Position numbers and translations under genes: made by a program. The notes beneath the pieces were generated by a model. It worked only from the letters and a program-made list of their open reading frames with translations, did not search any database and was not told the origin of the DNA. Source: Sphingobium sp. B2D3C (GTDB lineage Bacteria > Pseudomonadota > Alphaproteobacteria > Sphingomonadales > Sphingomonadaceae). From it: DNA of 64,000 nucleotides. The stretch's first letter is position 1. The number at the start of each line of letters is the position of its first letter. The stretch lies in NCBI RefSeq assembly GCF_025961835.1, contig NZ_JAOQOK010000001.1:2170001-2234000 (forward strand). Reading direction: 5' to 3'. Below are positions 56,720 to 64,000 of this stretch, piece by piece.

Positions 56720-56962
56720 TCAGCTTTCGAGCTTCTGCTCTTCGCGCGTCGCGCTGCTCTCGCCGGCTGCGGACTGGCGATCGATGCGCTGCGCAGGCTT
56801 CGCCGCGCTCGCCGTATCGCCGTCATCATCCGCAAGGCCCTTCTTGAAGCTCTTAATACCCTTGGCGACATCGCCCATCAGGCTGGAGATGCGTCCGCCG
56901 CCGAACAGCAGCACGATCACCAGCACCAGTACGACCCAGTGAATCGGGGAACCGAAACCCAT
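56720..56962 (-). CDS. tatA: Sec-independent translocase protein TatA
   Basis: An 80-residue protein with TM helix [20 protein letters not shown], the FGGGR(I/L) hinge and the amphipathic helix [18 protein letters not shown], followed by a polar tail. It forms the protein-conducting pore. AGGAG lies 7 bases before the ATG. It is first in tatABC, 29 bases before tatB and 95 after scpB. Confidence 0.95.
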   Translation of the reverse strand: MGFGSPIHWVVLVLVIVLLFGGGRISSLMGDVAKGIKSFKKGLADDDGDTASAAKPAQRIDRQSAAGESSATREEQKLES

Positions 56963-57057
56963 CAGAAATCTCCTGTGAATGCGCCCTAACTAAGCCCTGC
57001 GGGTCCATAGCGCAATGGCCATCCCGGCATCAGCCCTTGCCTCATCGAATAAGGCGA

Positions 57058-57675
57058 TCAGTCCTCATCTTCTTCATCTTGTGGGTCATTTTCAAGACTC
57101 CCCTGCAAATCCAGTGATTCCATCGCCAGATCGACCGGATCGAGCAGGCCGGCAGCGCGCAGATCGTCGATCCCGGGCAGATCGCGCCGACTGGAGAGGC
57201 CGAAGTGGCTGAGAAAATCAGGGGTCGTCGCATAAGTGAGCGGCCGTCCCGGCACCTCTCGCCGCCCCGCCGGGCGCACCCAGCCCGCCTCCATCAGCAC
57301 GTCCAGCGTCCCCTTGCCGACCTGCACGCCGCGAATCGCCTCGATCTCCGCGCGGCTGACCGGTTCGTGATAAGCGATGATCGCCAGCGTCTCGACCGCG
57401 GCCCGGCTGAGCTTGCGCGGCTCCTCCCGCTCGCGGCGCAGGATATGACTGAGATCGGCTGCCGTCTGGAAATGCCAGCGCCCGCCCCGCTCGACCAGTT
57501 CAATCCCGCGACCGGCATAATGCGCGGCCAAAGCCGACAGGCAGCCCCGGATATCGCCGTCCAGCCCGCTATGCCGCTGGATCTCGGCGACCGTCAGCGG
57601 CGCCTCGGCCGCGAACAGCACGGCTTCCACGAGACGCTCCATCTCGCTGGCAGCATGGGACGCCGGCACGCTCAT
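57058..57675 (-). CDS. scpB: Segregation and condensation protein ScpB
   Basis: A 205-residue winged-helix protein and SMC kleisin partner. Motifs: LVEAVLFAAEAPLTVAEIQ, LSRAAVETLAIIAYHEPVSR and YATTPDFLSHFGLSSRRDLP, and an acidic C-terminus. ATGA overlap with scpA. Confidence 0.93.
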   Translation of the reverse strand: MSVPASHAASEMERLVEAVLFAAEAPLTVAEIQRHSGLDGDIRGCLSALAAHYAGRGIELVERGGRWHFQTAADLSHILRREREEPRKLSRAAVETLAIIAYHEPVSRAEIEAIRGVQVGKGTLDVLMEAGWVRPAGRREVPGRPLTYATTPDFLSHFGLSSRRDLPGIDDLRAAGLLDPVDLAMESLDLQGSLENDPQDEEDED

Positions 57676-58493
57676 GACGGCACTGCCGGCGCGCGCAGGT
57701 ACAGCGGCGCGAACGTCTCTTCCTGCCGCAGTTCGACGCGCCCCAGCCGCGCCAGTTCCAGCGCTGCGACGAAACTGCTGGCCAACGCCGAGCGGCGCAG
57801 CTGCGGATCAGCGGTTTCGGGGAGGAACCGGCCCAGCTCGGCCCAGTCCAGCTCCATGCCGATCAGGCGGGACACCCGCTCAATGGCTTCATCCAGCGTC
57901 ATCACCGGCCGGCGATGGACGATGTGGATGCGCGGCGCCGTCCGCGCCTTCACCTGCCCATAGGCCTGAATGATGTCGAACAGGCTGGCCTGCCACACAA
58001 TTGCGCGCGGCCGATGCAGCCCCTCGGGCGCCGCGCGGGGGAAAACGTCCCGACCCAGCCGATCCCGCGCCATCAGGCGGGCGCCCGCCTCGCGCATCGC
58101 CTCCAGCCGCTGCAGCCGCAGATGCAGGCGCAGCGCCAGTTCCTCGGGCGAGGGCTCGGGCTGCGCTTCCTTGGGCAGCAACAGGCCGGATTTGAGATAG
58201 GCGAGCCACGCCGCCATCACCAGATAATCGGCGGCCAGTTCCAGTCGCAGTTCCGCAGCTTCCTCGATGAAACGCAGATATTGCTCGACAAGGGCGAGGA
58301 TGGAAATCTCGCGCAGATCCACCTTCTGCGTCCGCGCCAGTGCCAGCAGAAGATCGAGCGGCCCTTCCCAGCTTTCCACCGAGACGGTGAGGATGGCATC
58401 GCCCGGCAGGTGGCGGACAGGCTCCATCCACTCGCCATCGAACAGCCCGGTCGGCGCCTTATCGGCAGTCTGAACGGGCGAGCTGGCGCTCAT
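57672..58493 (-). CDS. scpA: Segregation and condensation protein ScpA
   Basis: A 273-residue kleisin that bridges the SMC heads. The N-terminal helix region is SWEGPLDLLLALARTQKVDL, followed by ISILALVEQYLRFIEEAAEL and LVMAAWLAYLKSGLLLP. The C-terminal winged helix has FVAALELARLGRVELRQEE. It is coupled by ATGA to nagZ and scpB; smc is 48 kb away in the window. Confidence 0.93.
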   Translation of the reverse strand: MSASSPVQTADKAPTGLFDGEWMEPVRHLPGDAILTVSVESWEGPLDLLLALARTQKVDLREISILALVEQYLRFIEEAAELRLELAADYLVMAAWLAYLKSGLLLPKEAQPEPSPEELALRLHLRLQRLEAMREAGARLMARDRLGRDVFPRAAPEGLHRPRAIVWQASLFDIIQAYGQVKARTAPRIHIVHRRPVMTLDEAIERVSRLIGMELDWAELGRFLPETADPQLRRSALASSFVAALELARLGRVELRQEETFAPLYLRAPAVPS

Positions 58494-59506
58494 GCCGGCG
58501 CAAGGGCCAAGAGCGCGTCGCGCGTCGCCATCGCCTTCTCGCCCGGCCAGGCCGGATCGGCGCCGGCGGCGATGCTCGCCATCGCCCGGTCCAGCCGCTC
58601 ACGCGCCGCGTCGGATATGTCCGGCAAGCGCGCGGCGATGGCCGTCATCTCGTCCATCCGCCCCCAGCAATTGAGCGCCAGATCGCAACCGGCAGCGACC
58701 ACCGCTTCGGCCAGTTCATCCGCCGGGCCGTTCAGCGCCTTCATGTCGAGATCGTCGGACATCAGCAGGCCATCAAAGCCAATGGCGCCGCGAACAATCT
58801 CTCGAATCACATAAGGCGACAGGCTGGCCGGTCGATCCGCATCCCAGGCGGTGTAGACGATATGCGCGGTCATGCCCGCCGGGGCGTGACGCAGTGCACG
58901 GAATGGCGCGAGGTCGCGCTCCATCTCATCGGCGCTGGCCGAGACCGTGGGCAAAGCGAGATGGCTGTCGACCAGCGCGCGACCATGCCCCGGCATATGC
59001 TTGACGATGCCCGCGACACCGCCGTCCCTCAGCCCCTCCAGCGTCGCCCGGCCCAGCGCCGCGACCCGCATCGGCTCAGCGCCGAAGGACCGATCGCCAA
59101 CAATGTCGCTCGCGCCGGGATAGCGCAGATCGAGCACAGGCGCGGCATTGGCGGTGATCCCGACTTCGGAGAGCATCGTGCCGAGCAGCCGGGCGTTGCA
59201 GCGCGCGGCTTCCATGGCGCTGGAGGGCGCGAGATCATAAAGGGCATCGAAGCGCGCGGCGGGGGGACAGTCCGGCCAGTGCGGCGGGCGCATGCGCGCG
59301 ACGCGGCCGCCTTCCTGATCGATCATGATGTACAGATCGTCCCGCCCGGCAATGTCGCGCAGCTCATCGGTCAGCGCGCGCAACTGGGCGCGGTCCGCGA
59401 TGTTGCGGCCGAATAGGATGTAGCCTGCCGGGTCGCAGGCACGGATCAGCGCCCGCTCGTCCGCGCTGACACGCTCGCCGGCAAGGCCGAAGATGACCGG
59501 CTTCAT
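58490..59506 (-). CDS. nagZ: Beta-N-acetylhexosaminidase NagZ
   Basis: A 338-residue GH3-family cytoplasmic enzyme that removes GlcNAc from anhydro-muropeptides during wall recycling. Signature KHMPGHGRALVDSHLALP carries the catalytic His and the conserved Lys-His, and DQEGGRVARMRPPHWPDCP and FDGLLMSDDLDMKAL are also family blocks, the latter with the nucleophile Asp. The start MKPVIFGLAGERVSADER at 59506 fits the family; the longer frame reads through the SPOR gene end. Confidence 0.93.
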   Translation of the reverse strand: MKPVIFGLAGERVSADERALIRACDPAGYILFGRNIADRAQLRALTDELRDIAGRDDLYIMIDQEGGRVARMRPPHWPDCPPAARFDALYDLAPSSAMEAARCNARLLGTMLSEVGITANAAPVLDLRYPGASDIVGDRSFGAEPMRVAALGRATLEGLRDGGVAGIVKHMPGHGRALVDSHLALPTVSASADEMERDLAPFRALRHAPAGMTAHIVYTAWDADRPASLSPYVIREIVRGAIGFDGLLMSDDLDMKALNGPADELAEAVVAAGCDLALNCWGRMDEMTAIAARLPDISDAARERLDRAMASIAAGADPAWPGEKAMATRDALLALAPA

Positions 59507-59516
59507 CGCGCGGAGA

Positions 59517-60278
59517 TCACCGGACGACGATGCAATTTTCGCCCGCCACCCGAAGCCGCCCGCAGGTGGCGGTGGCATCCGCCGGGGAGGCGACGCTGGC
59601 GCGCAGGCGATACAGGGTGCGTCCGCCCGTCTCGACCGGCTCGACGCTGTGCTTGAGGGCCGAGAGATAATCGAATCGGCCGGACTGCTTCTTCCAGACC
59701 TCCTCGGCGATGGCGCGCGATGCAAAGGCGCCGAGCTGCACGCGCGGCCCGGTCAAGGTATCGACATCCTCGACCTTCGCCGGAGCCGGCGCCGCCGGCT
59801 TGGGCGTGGCGGCCGTCTTGACCGGCGCGATGACGGTGGGTTTTGCCGCCGGACGTTCTGCGGGAACGGCGAGAGCCGGCGCGGTCGGGCCGGTCTGCTT
59901 CAAATCGTCACGCGGTGCTTCCGGCACGCGGCTCGCATCGATGCGGCCCGAAGCCTCCCGGCCCTCGCTGGCTGCAAAGGCTTCGTCCCCTTCCCCATCG
60001 AAGGTGCGCGCGTCCGACGCGTTGGCCGGAACCTTGTAATCCTTGTTCTCTGCAGCAATCAGCGGCGCCGAGCCATCGCTGCCGCTGCGATCGCGATTGC
60101 TGAACAGATAGCCGCCGGCGACAATCACACCGAGCAGAACGAGGCCCAGCACCGCCAGACCGACAATGCGGAACGGGGACACTCTTTCGGTCTCTTCCTC
60201 GATTCCTGCGGGCTCCAGCCAGGGCAGCCGGTCCTCGTCATCAAGATTGAGACCGTTGTTCGGCTCCCCGGCTGACAT
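59517..60278 (-). CDS. SPOR-domain membrane protein
   Basis: A 253-residue bitopic protein: a cytoplasmic part of about 35 residues, a TM helix (IVGLAVLGLVLLGVIVAGGY), a Pro/Ala/Lys-rich linker and a C-terminal SPOR domain (PRVQLGAFASRAIAEEVWKK ... LYRLRASVASPADATATC). SPOR domains target denuded glycan at septa. It starts in a TGATG overlap with argS and is followed by nagZ. Confidence 0.87.
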   Translation of the reverse strand: MSAGEPNNGLNLDDEDRLPWLEPAGIEEETERVSPFRIVGLAVLGLVLLGVIVAGGYLFSNRDRSGSDGSAPLIAAENKDYKVPANASDARTFDGEGDEAFAASEGREASGRIDASRVPEAPRDDLKQTGPTAPALAVPAERPAAKPTVIAPVKTAATPKPAAPAPAKVEDVDTLTGPRVQLGAFASRAIAEEVWKKQSGRFDYLSALKHSVEPVETGGRTLYRLRASVASPADATATCGRLRVAGENCIVVR

Positions 60279-62005
60279 CAGTTCATCTCCTCAAGCGCGC
60301 TGACGCCCATCAGGGCCAGGCCGTTCTTGATAACCTGACCGATTCCGGCGCTCAAGTGCAGTCGCGCCGCAGTGAGGCCCGCATCGCCCGCGACGATCAC
60401 GCGCCGCTCGGGCTGATCGTTGCCGAGGTTCCACCACCCATGGAAGCTGGCGGCAAGATCGTAGAGATAGAAGGCGATGCGATGCGGCTCACGCGCATTG
60501 GCGGCAGCCTCCACCACGCGGGGGAAAGTGGCCAGCTGTTTGACCAGATCCAGCTCCTCCGGGCCGAACAGCGCGCTGTCCGCCGCCGGCAGACCGTCCG
60601 GGAAGCTCTCCTGCACCCGGCGCGCCAGCGAGGAAATCCGCGCATGGGCATATTGCACGTAGAAGACCGGATTGTCCTTGCTGGCTTCCACCACCTTGGC
60701 GAAGTCGAAGTCCATCTGCGCATCGGCCTTGCGCGTCAGCATGGTGAAGCGCACCACGTCCTTGCCGACTTCCTCGACGACGTCGGCCAGCGTGACGAAA
60801 TTGCCGAGCCGCTTGCCCATGCGGACCAGCTCGCCATTGCGCATCAGGCGCACCATCTGCACCAGCTTGACGTCGAACTGGACCTTGCCGCCGGTCAGCG
60901 CAGCCACGGCGGCCTTGATGCGCTTGACGGTGCCGGCATGGTCGGCGCCCCAGATGTCGATCAGCTGGTCGGCATTCTCGGCCTTCTGGGCATGATATGC
61001 GAGATCGGTGCCGAAATAGGTCAGACCGCCATCGGACTTGCGCACCGGCCGGTCGCTATCGTCACCGAACTGCGTCGCCCGGAAAAGCGTCATTTCGGTC
61101 GGCTCCCAGTCGTCCGGCAGTTCACCCTTCGGCGGCTCCAGTACGCCCTGATAGATGAGGCCCTCCGCCTCCAGCCGGGCCAGCGCGGCATCGACGCGGC
61201 CGGCCTGCTGCACGGCGGCCTCGGAAGCGAAGACATCATGGTGAATGCCGAGCAGCGCCAGATCGGCGCGGATCATGTCCATCATCGCGGCGACGGCGCG
61301 CTCGCGGAACAGGTCGAGCCAGTCCGCTTCCGGTGCTCCGACGTAACGGTCACCGAACTCAGCCGCCAGCGCCTGACCGATGGGGATCAGATATTCGCCC
61401 GGATAGAAGCCCTCGGGGATCGCGATGGTCTCGCCCAGCGCCTCACGATAGCGCAGATGCACCGAGCGACCGAGCGTCTGCACCTGCGCGCCGGCATCGT
61501 TGATATAATATTCGCGGATGACGCTGTGCCCGGCATATTCGAGCAGCGCCGCCAGCGCATCGCCGACGACCGCTCCCCGGCAATGGCCCATGTGCATCGG
61601 CCCGGTCGGATTGGCCGAGACATATTCGATGTTGACGCGCACGCCCTTGCCCATCGTCGAGCGGCCATAGTCGGCGCCGGCTGCGTGGATGGCGGCCAGC
61701 TCGTCTTCCCAGGCAGTGCGGACAAGACGCAGGTTGATGAAGCCGGGGCCGGCGATCTCCACGCCGTCGACATCCGCGAGCGTCCGCAGCCGGCCGGCGA
61801 TCAGCTCGGCAAGGGCGCGGGGATTGGTGCCGGCGGGCTTGGCCAGCACCATCGCGGCATTGGTCGCCATGTCGCCATGCGACGGGTCGCGCGGCGGCTC
61901 GACGGTCACGGCGGCGCGATTGAGGCCGGCGGGCAATTCGCCAGCCTGCACCATGTCGTCCAGAAGGCCGTCCAGCGCGGCGGCAATACGAGCGAAGATA
62001 TTCAT
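60278..62005 (-). CDS. argS: Arginyl-tRNA synthetase
   Basis: A 575-residue class I aminoacyl-tRNA synthetase of normal length. The HIGH-type motif is PTGPMHMGHCRGA near residue 125. The KMSKS-type site is in LVRMGKRLGNFVTLAD, as ArgS often has a degenerate one. An N-terminal Arg-tRNA domain and a C-terminal DALR anticodon-binding domain (about 460-575) are present. It is first in the long minus-strand run down to tatC. Confidence 0.95.
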   Translation of the reverse strand: MNIFARIAAALDGLLDDMVQAGELPAGLNRAAVTVEPPRDPSHGDMATNAAMVLAKPAGTNPRALAELIAGRLRTLADVDGVEIAGPGFINLRLVRTAWEDELAAIHAAGADYGRSTMGKGVRVNIEYVSANPTGPMHMGHCRGAVVGDALAALLEYAGHSVIREYYINDAGAQVQTLGRSVHLRYREALGETIAIPEGFYPGEYLIPIGQALAAEFGDRYVGAPEADWLDLFRERAVAAMMDMIRADLALLGIHHDVFASEAAVQQAGRVDAALARLEAEGLIYQGVLEPPKGELPDDWEPTEMTLFRATQFGDDSDRPVRKSDGGLTYFGTDLAYHAQKAENADQLIDIWGADHAGTVKRIKAAVAALTGGKVQFDVKLVQMVRLMRNGELVRMGKRLGNFVTLADVVEEVGKDVVRFTMLTRKADAQMDFDFAKVVEASKDNPVFYVQYAHARISSLARRVQESFPDGLPAADSALFGPEELDLVKQLATFPRVVEAAANAREPHRIAFYLYDLAASFHGWWNLGNDQPERRVIVAGDAGLTAARLHLSAGIGQVIKNGLALMGVSALEEMN

Positions 62006-62076
62006 CGGGTCAGCGGTCCTGTCAGCATCGGCGGCGCGGCTGCAGGATGCTGCGGTCGTCCGGCCGCCGGAAAATA

Positions 62077-62730
62077 TCAGCGGGTCACGTTATAGCGGAG
62101 CTGGTCGGTGGTCAGGTTGAAACCCAGGAGCAGCTCGAAGCTGCTTCGCTGGATCGCCTCGCGCACTTCCGGGCGGGCCAGCGGATCGAGCGCGGCGTCC
62201 TGGTCGCCCGTCTTGCGCGGGCGGGTAATCATGCGCTCGATCTCGGGCGGCAGCGTTGCCGCACTGCGATCGATATAGGCAGAGGTGCTGCCGGTCGCCT
62301 CGGCACGCAGCGCGCCCTCGGCGAAATTCAGCCGCACCATGGTGACACGCTTGGCCGTCACCGCCGTCGCGCCGCGCACGACCGCCGCGAAGACGGGCAG
62401 ATCGACCGTCCGCGCCGGGCCGGCATCGCGGCGCACCGCGACCACCTTGTAGCCGACCTGCGAATAAATGTCGGTGTCGCCGGTCGTGCAAGACGGCCGC
62501 ACATCGGTGAGCGTCGCGACCACATCGATCGCGCGCGCGTCGCGGCTGTCGGCCGGGTCGAACAGGGTGACGTCACCGGTGTGCGCGGCCACGGCCACAG
62601 TCGGGCATGCGGTGCGGAACTGGATGATGCCCTGTCCGGCGGAGTCGATGTCGCCGCGCTTCGCGCAGCCGGCCATCAGGGCGACAAGAGCTGCCAGAAC
62701 GGCGGGTTTCGAGAGAGCGGCGATCCGCAC
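62077..62730 (-). CDS. Hypothetical lipoprotein, 217 aa
   Basis: A lipoprotein with signal MRIAALSKPAVLAALVALMA and lipobox LMAGC. The mature part contains IIQFRTACPTVAVAAHTGDV and SCTTGDTDIYSQVGYKVVAV, with a likely disulfide-forming pair of cysteines, and ends in RSSFELLLGFNLTTDQLRYN. The family is unknown to me. The start is GTG 62730, with GGAG about 6 bases upstream. It precedes argS by 71 bases on the same strand. Confidence 0.7.
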   Translation of the reverse strand: MRIAALSKPAVLAALVALMAGCAKRGDIDSAGQGIIQFRTACPTVAVAAHTGDVTLFDPADSRDARAIDVVATLTDVRPSCTTGDTDIYSQVGYKVVAVRRDAGPARTVDLPVFAAVVRGATAVTAKRVTMVRLNFAEGALRAEATGSTSAYIDRSAATLPPEIERMITRPRKTGDQDAALDPLARPEVREAIQRSSFELLLGFNLTTDQLRYNVTR

Positions 62731-62758
62731 GATGGCTCCAATTCCTTCATTCTGGCGC

Positions 62759-62776
62759 GCGCGGGATATCCCGCGC
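62759..62776. promoter_or_regulatory. 18-bp perfect palindrome between the lipoprotein gene and ispH
   Basis: GCGCGGGATATCCCGCGC with no spacer lies 29 bases upstream of the lipoprotein gene and 200 before ispH. A loop-free palindrome suits a dimeric DNA-binding protein better than a terminator. Confidence 0.35.
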
Positions 62777-62976
62777 ACAATCGGGTCCGCGCTTCTTAGT
62801 CGCGCTCCCACGGGCGCGCAACCGAAAGGGCACGTCGCCCGGACGGGCTGCAAAGACCTCGCCCGCGCCAGATGACCGCAGGATGAACCGGACGGCCGTT
62901 GCGCCCTCCCCCATTCTTCCGGCTTTCCCTCAGGCGGCCATGCCCCTAATGGGACTGGATGGATGGATCGACACAT

Positions 62977-63942
62977 ATGCCCGACATGCCTGCCTCTCGC
63001 CAGCGCCCCGCCCTCACCGTTCTGGTCGCCGCACCGCGCGGCTTCTGCGCCGGTGTCGACCGCGCGATCATGATCGTGGAGCGGGCGCTCGAGAAGTTCG
63101 GCGCGCCAGTCTATGTCCGGCACGAGATCGTCCACAACCGCTTCGTCGTCGATGGGCTGCGCGCCAAGGGCGCCATCTTCGTGGACGAGCTGGATCAGGT
63201 GCCCGATGGGCGGCCAGTCGTCTTTTCCGCCCATGGCGTGCCCAAGGTCGTGCCCGCCAATGCCGAGGCGCGCGGTCTCGATTATCTCGATGCGACCTGC
63301 CCGCTGGTCTCCAAGGTCCATCGACAGGCCGAGCGGCAGGTGGAGGCCGGGCGCCACATCCTGTTCATCGGCCATGCCAACCATCCCGAGGTGATCGGCA
63401 CGTTCGGCCAGGTGCCGGACGGCGCGATGACGCTGATCGAGACGCAGGCGGATGCCGAGGCCTTCCAGCCCGCCCCCGGCGTGTCGCTGGCCTTCCTCAC
63501 CCAGACCACCCTGTCCGTCGACGATACCGCGGAGATCGTCGCGACGCTGGAGCGGCGCTTTCCGGACATTGCCGCGCCGAAGGGCGAGGACATCTGCTAT
63601 GCGACCTCCAACCGCCAGGCCGCAACGAAGGAAATCGCCCGTCGTGCGCAGGCTGTGATGGTGATCGGGGCGCCGAACAGCTCCAACTCCATGCGGTTGG
63701 TCGAGGTCGCCGACCGCAGCGGCGCGCGCGCCCGCCTGATCGAAACCGCCGACGAAATCGACTTCGACTGGCTGGCCGGCGTCGAGACGCTGGGCGTGAC
63801 CGCCGGGGCCAGCGCGCCCGAAGTGCTGGTGCGCAGCGTGATCGACAAGCTCGCCACCCGCTTCGACGTGACCGAGGAGGAAGTGCTCACCACCACCGAA
63901 TCGATCACCTTCAAGCTGCCGCGCGGCCTGGAAGCGGCCTGA
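62977..63942 (+). CDS. ispH: 4-hydroxy-3-methylbut-2-enyl diphosphate reductase IspH
   Basis: A 321-residue [4Fe-4S] enzyme, last step of the MEP isoprenoid pathway. Cluster cysteines are in [23 protein letters not shown] and [10 protein letters not shown]; other conserved parts are [27 protein letters not shown] and [18 protein letters not shown] 62977 was chosen; ATG 62959 adds six residues and cannot be excluded. thrB follows 3 bases later. Confidence 0.95.
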   Translation: MPDMPASRQRPALTVLVAAPRGFCAGVDRAIMIVERALEKFGAPVYVRHEIVHNRFVVDGLRAKGAIFVDELDQVPDGRPVVFSAHGVPKVVPANAEARGLDYLDATCPLVSKVHRQAERQVEAGRHILFIGHANHPEVIGTFGQVPDGAMTLIETQADAEAFQPAPGVSLAFLTQTTLSVDDTAEIVATLERRFPDIAAPKGEDICYATSNRQAATKEIARRAQAVMVIGAPNSSNSMRLVEVADRSGARARLIETADEIDFDWLAGVETLGVTAGASAPEVLVRSVIDKLATRFDVTEEEVLTTTESITFKLPRGLEAA

Positions 63943-63945
63943 GCC

Positions 63946-64000
63946 ATGGCTGTCTACACGCAGGTGCCGGCTGAGACGCTGGCGCTCTTCCTCGAACGCT
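63946..64000 (+). CDS. thrB: Homoserine kinase ThrB, N-terminus only
   Basis: Eighteen codons before the window ends (MAVYTQVPAETLALFLER). This start matches the choline-kinase-fold homoserine kinase of alphaproteobacteria, which usually follows ispH. It phosphorylates homoserine in threonine synthesis. Identification rests on the short N-terminus plus gene order. Confidence 0.7.
   Translation, partial: MAVYTQVPAETLALFLER

Overview
The window is GC-rich, tightly packed bacterial chromosome. Its gene orders point to an alphaproteobacterium of the order Sphingomonadales (Sphingobium/Sphingomonas-like): DUF721 protein - two DsbA-like proteins - smc; argS - SPOR protein - nagZ - scpA - scpB - tatABC; ispH - thrB; a DUF2171 protein; a GAAC-N7-GAAC SOS box; and REP-type repeats built on a CCGGACTTGATCCGG core. 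The genus is an inference; no rRNA or other marker gene is present. I saw no tRNA, rRNA, CRISPR array, transposase or prophage.

1-10 kb holds housekeeping genes: pmbA (cut by the left edge), a hemerythrin, nudC, mutY, and the DUF721/DsbA-like/DsbA-like/smc block. 10-14 kb is a looser stretch with a hypothetical gene, a TfdA/TauD-type dioxygenase, a single-domain response regulator and a divergent Crp/Fnr-like regulator. uvrA follows at 14-17 kb. It has a perfect SOS box and, unusually, a REP-pair repeat of about 120 bp inserted in frame inside its coding sequence.

17-30 kb is the accessory part: a brnT/brnA toxin-antitoxin pair, an AT-richer SocA(Panacea)-type two-gene module whose second protein carries a sliding-clamp-binding motif, a Tat-exported haloacetate-dehalogenase-like hydrolase, several small envelope or stress proteins (DUF2171, glycine zipper, entericidin-like), nrdB, a second AT-rich two-gene cassette, a short-chain dehydrogenase, a thermonuclease-like protein, a periplasmic peroxiredoxin and recF.

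From 62.0 kb down to 30.5 kb essentially every gene lies on the minus strand: argS, SPOR protein, nagZ, scpA, scpB, tatA, tatB, tatC, cysK, two membrane proteins, then the complete division and cell wall (dcw) cluster mraZ, rsmH, ftsL, ftsI, murE, murF, mraY, murD, ftsW, murG, murC, a 77-codon unknown gene, murB, ddl, ftsQ, ftsA, ftsZ, followed by a TPR-SPOR protein and a dGTPase-like gene. Fourteen consecutive junctions from mraZ to ftsQ are ATGA or TGATG overlaps, so the peptidoglycan precursor enzymes and divisome proteins are probably made from one coupled transcript. An array of TGGG repeats spaced by one helical turn upstream of mraZ is the likely MraZ operator. The right end has a lipoprotein, then ispH and the first codons of thrB on the plus strand.

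Best candidates for something new: the SocAB-like module (17.8-19.1 kb), the in-frame REP-pair insertion in uvrA, the AT-rich cassette after nrdB, and the small translationally coupled gene between murC and murB.
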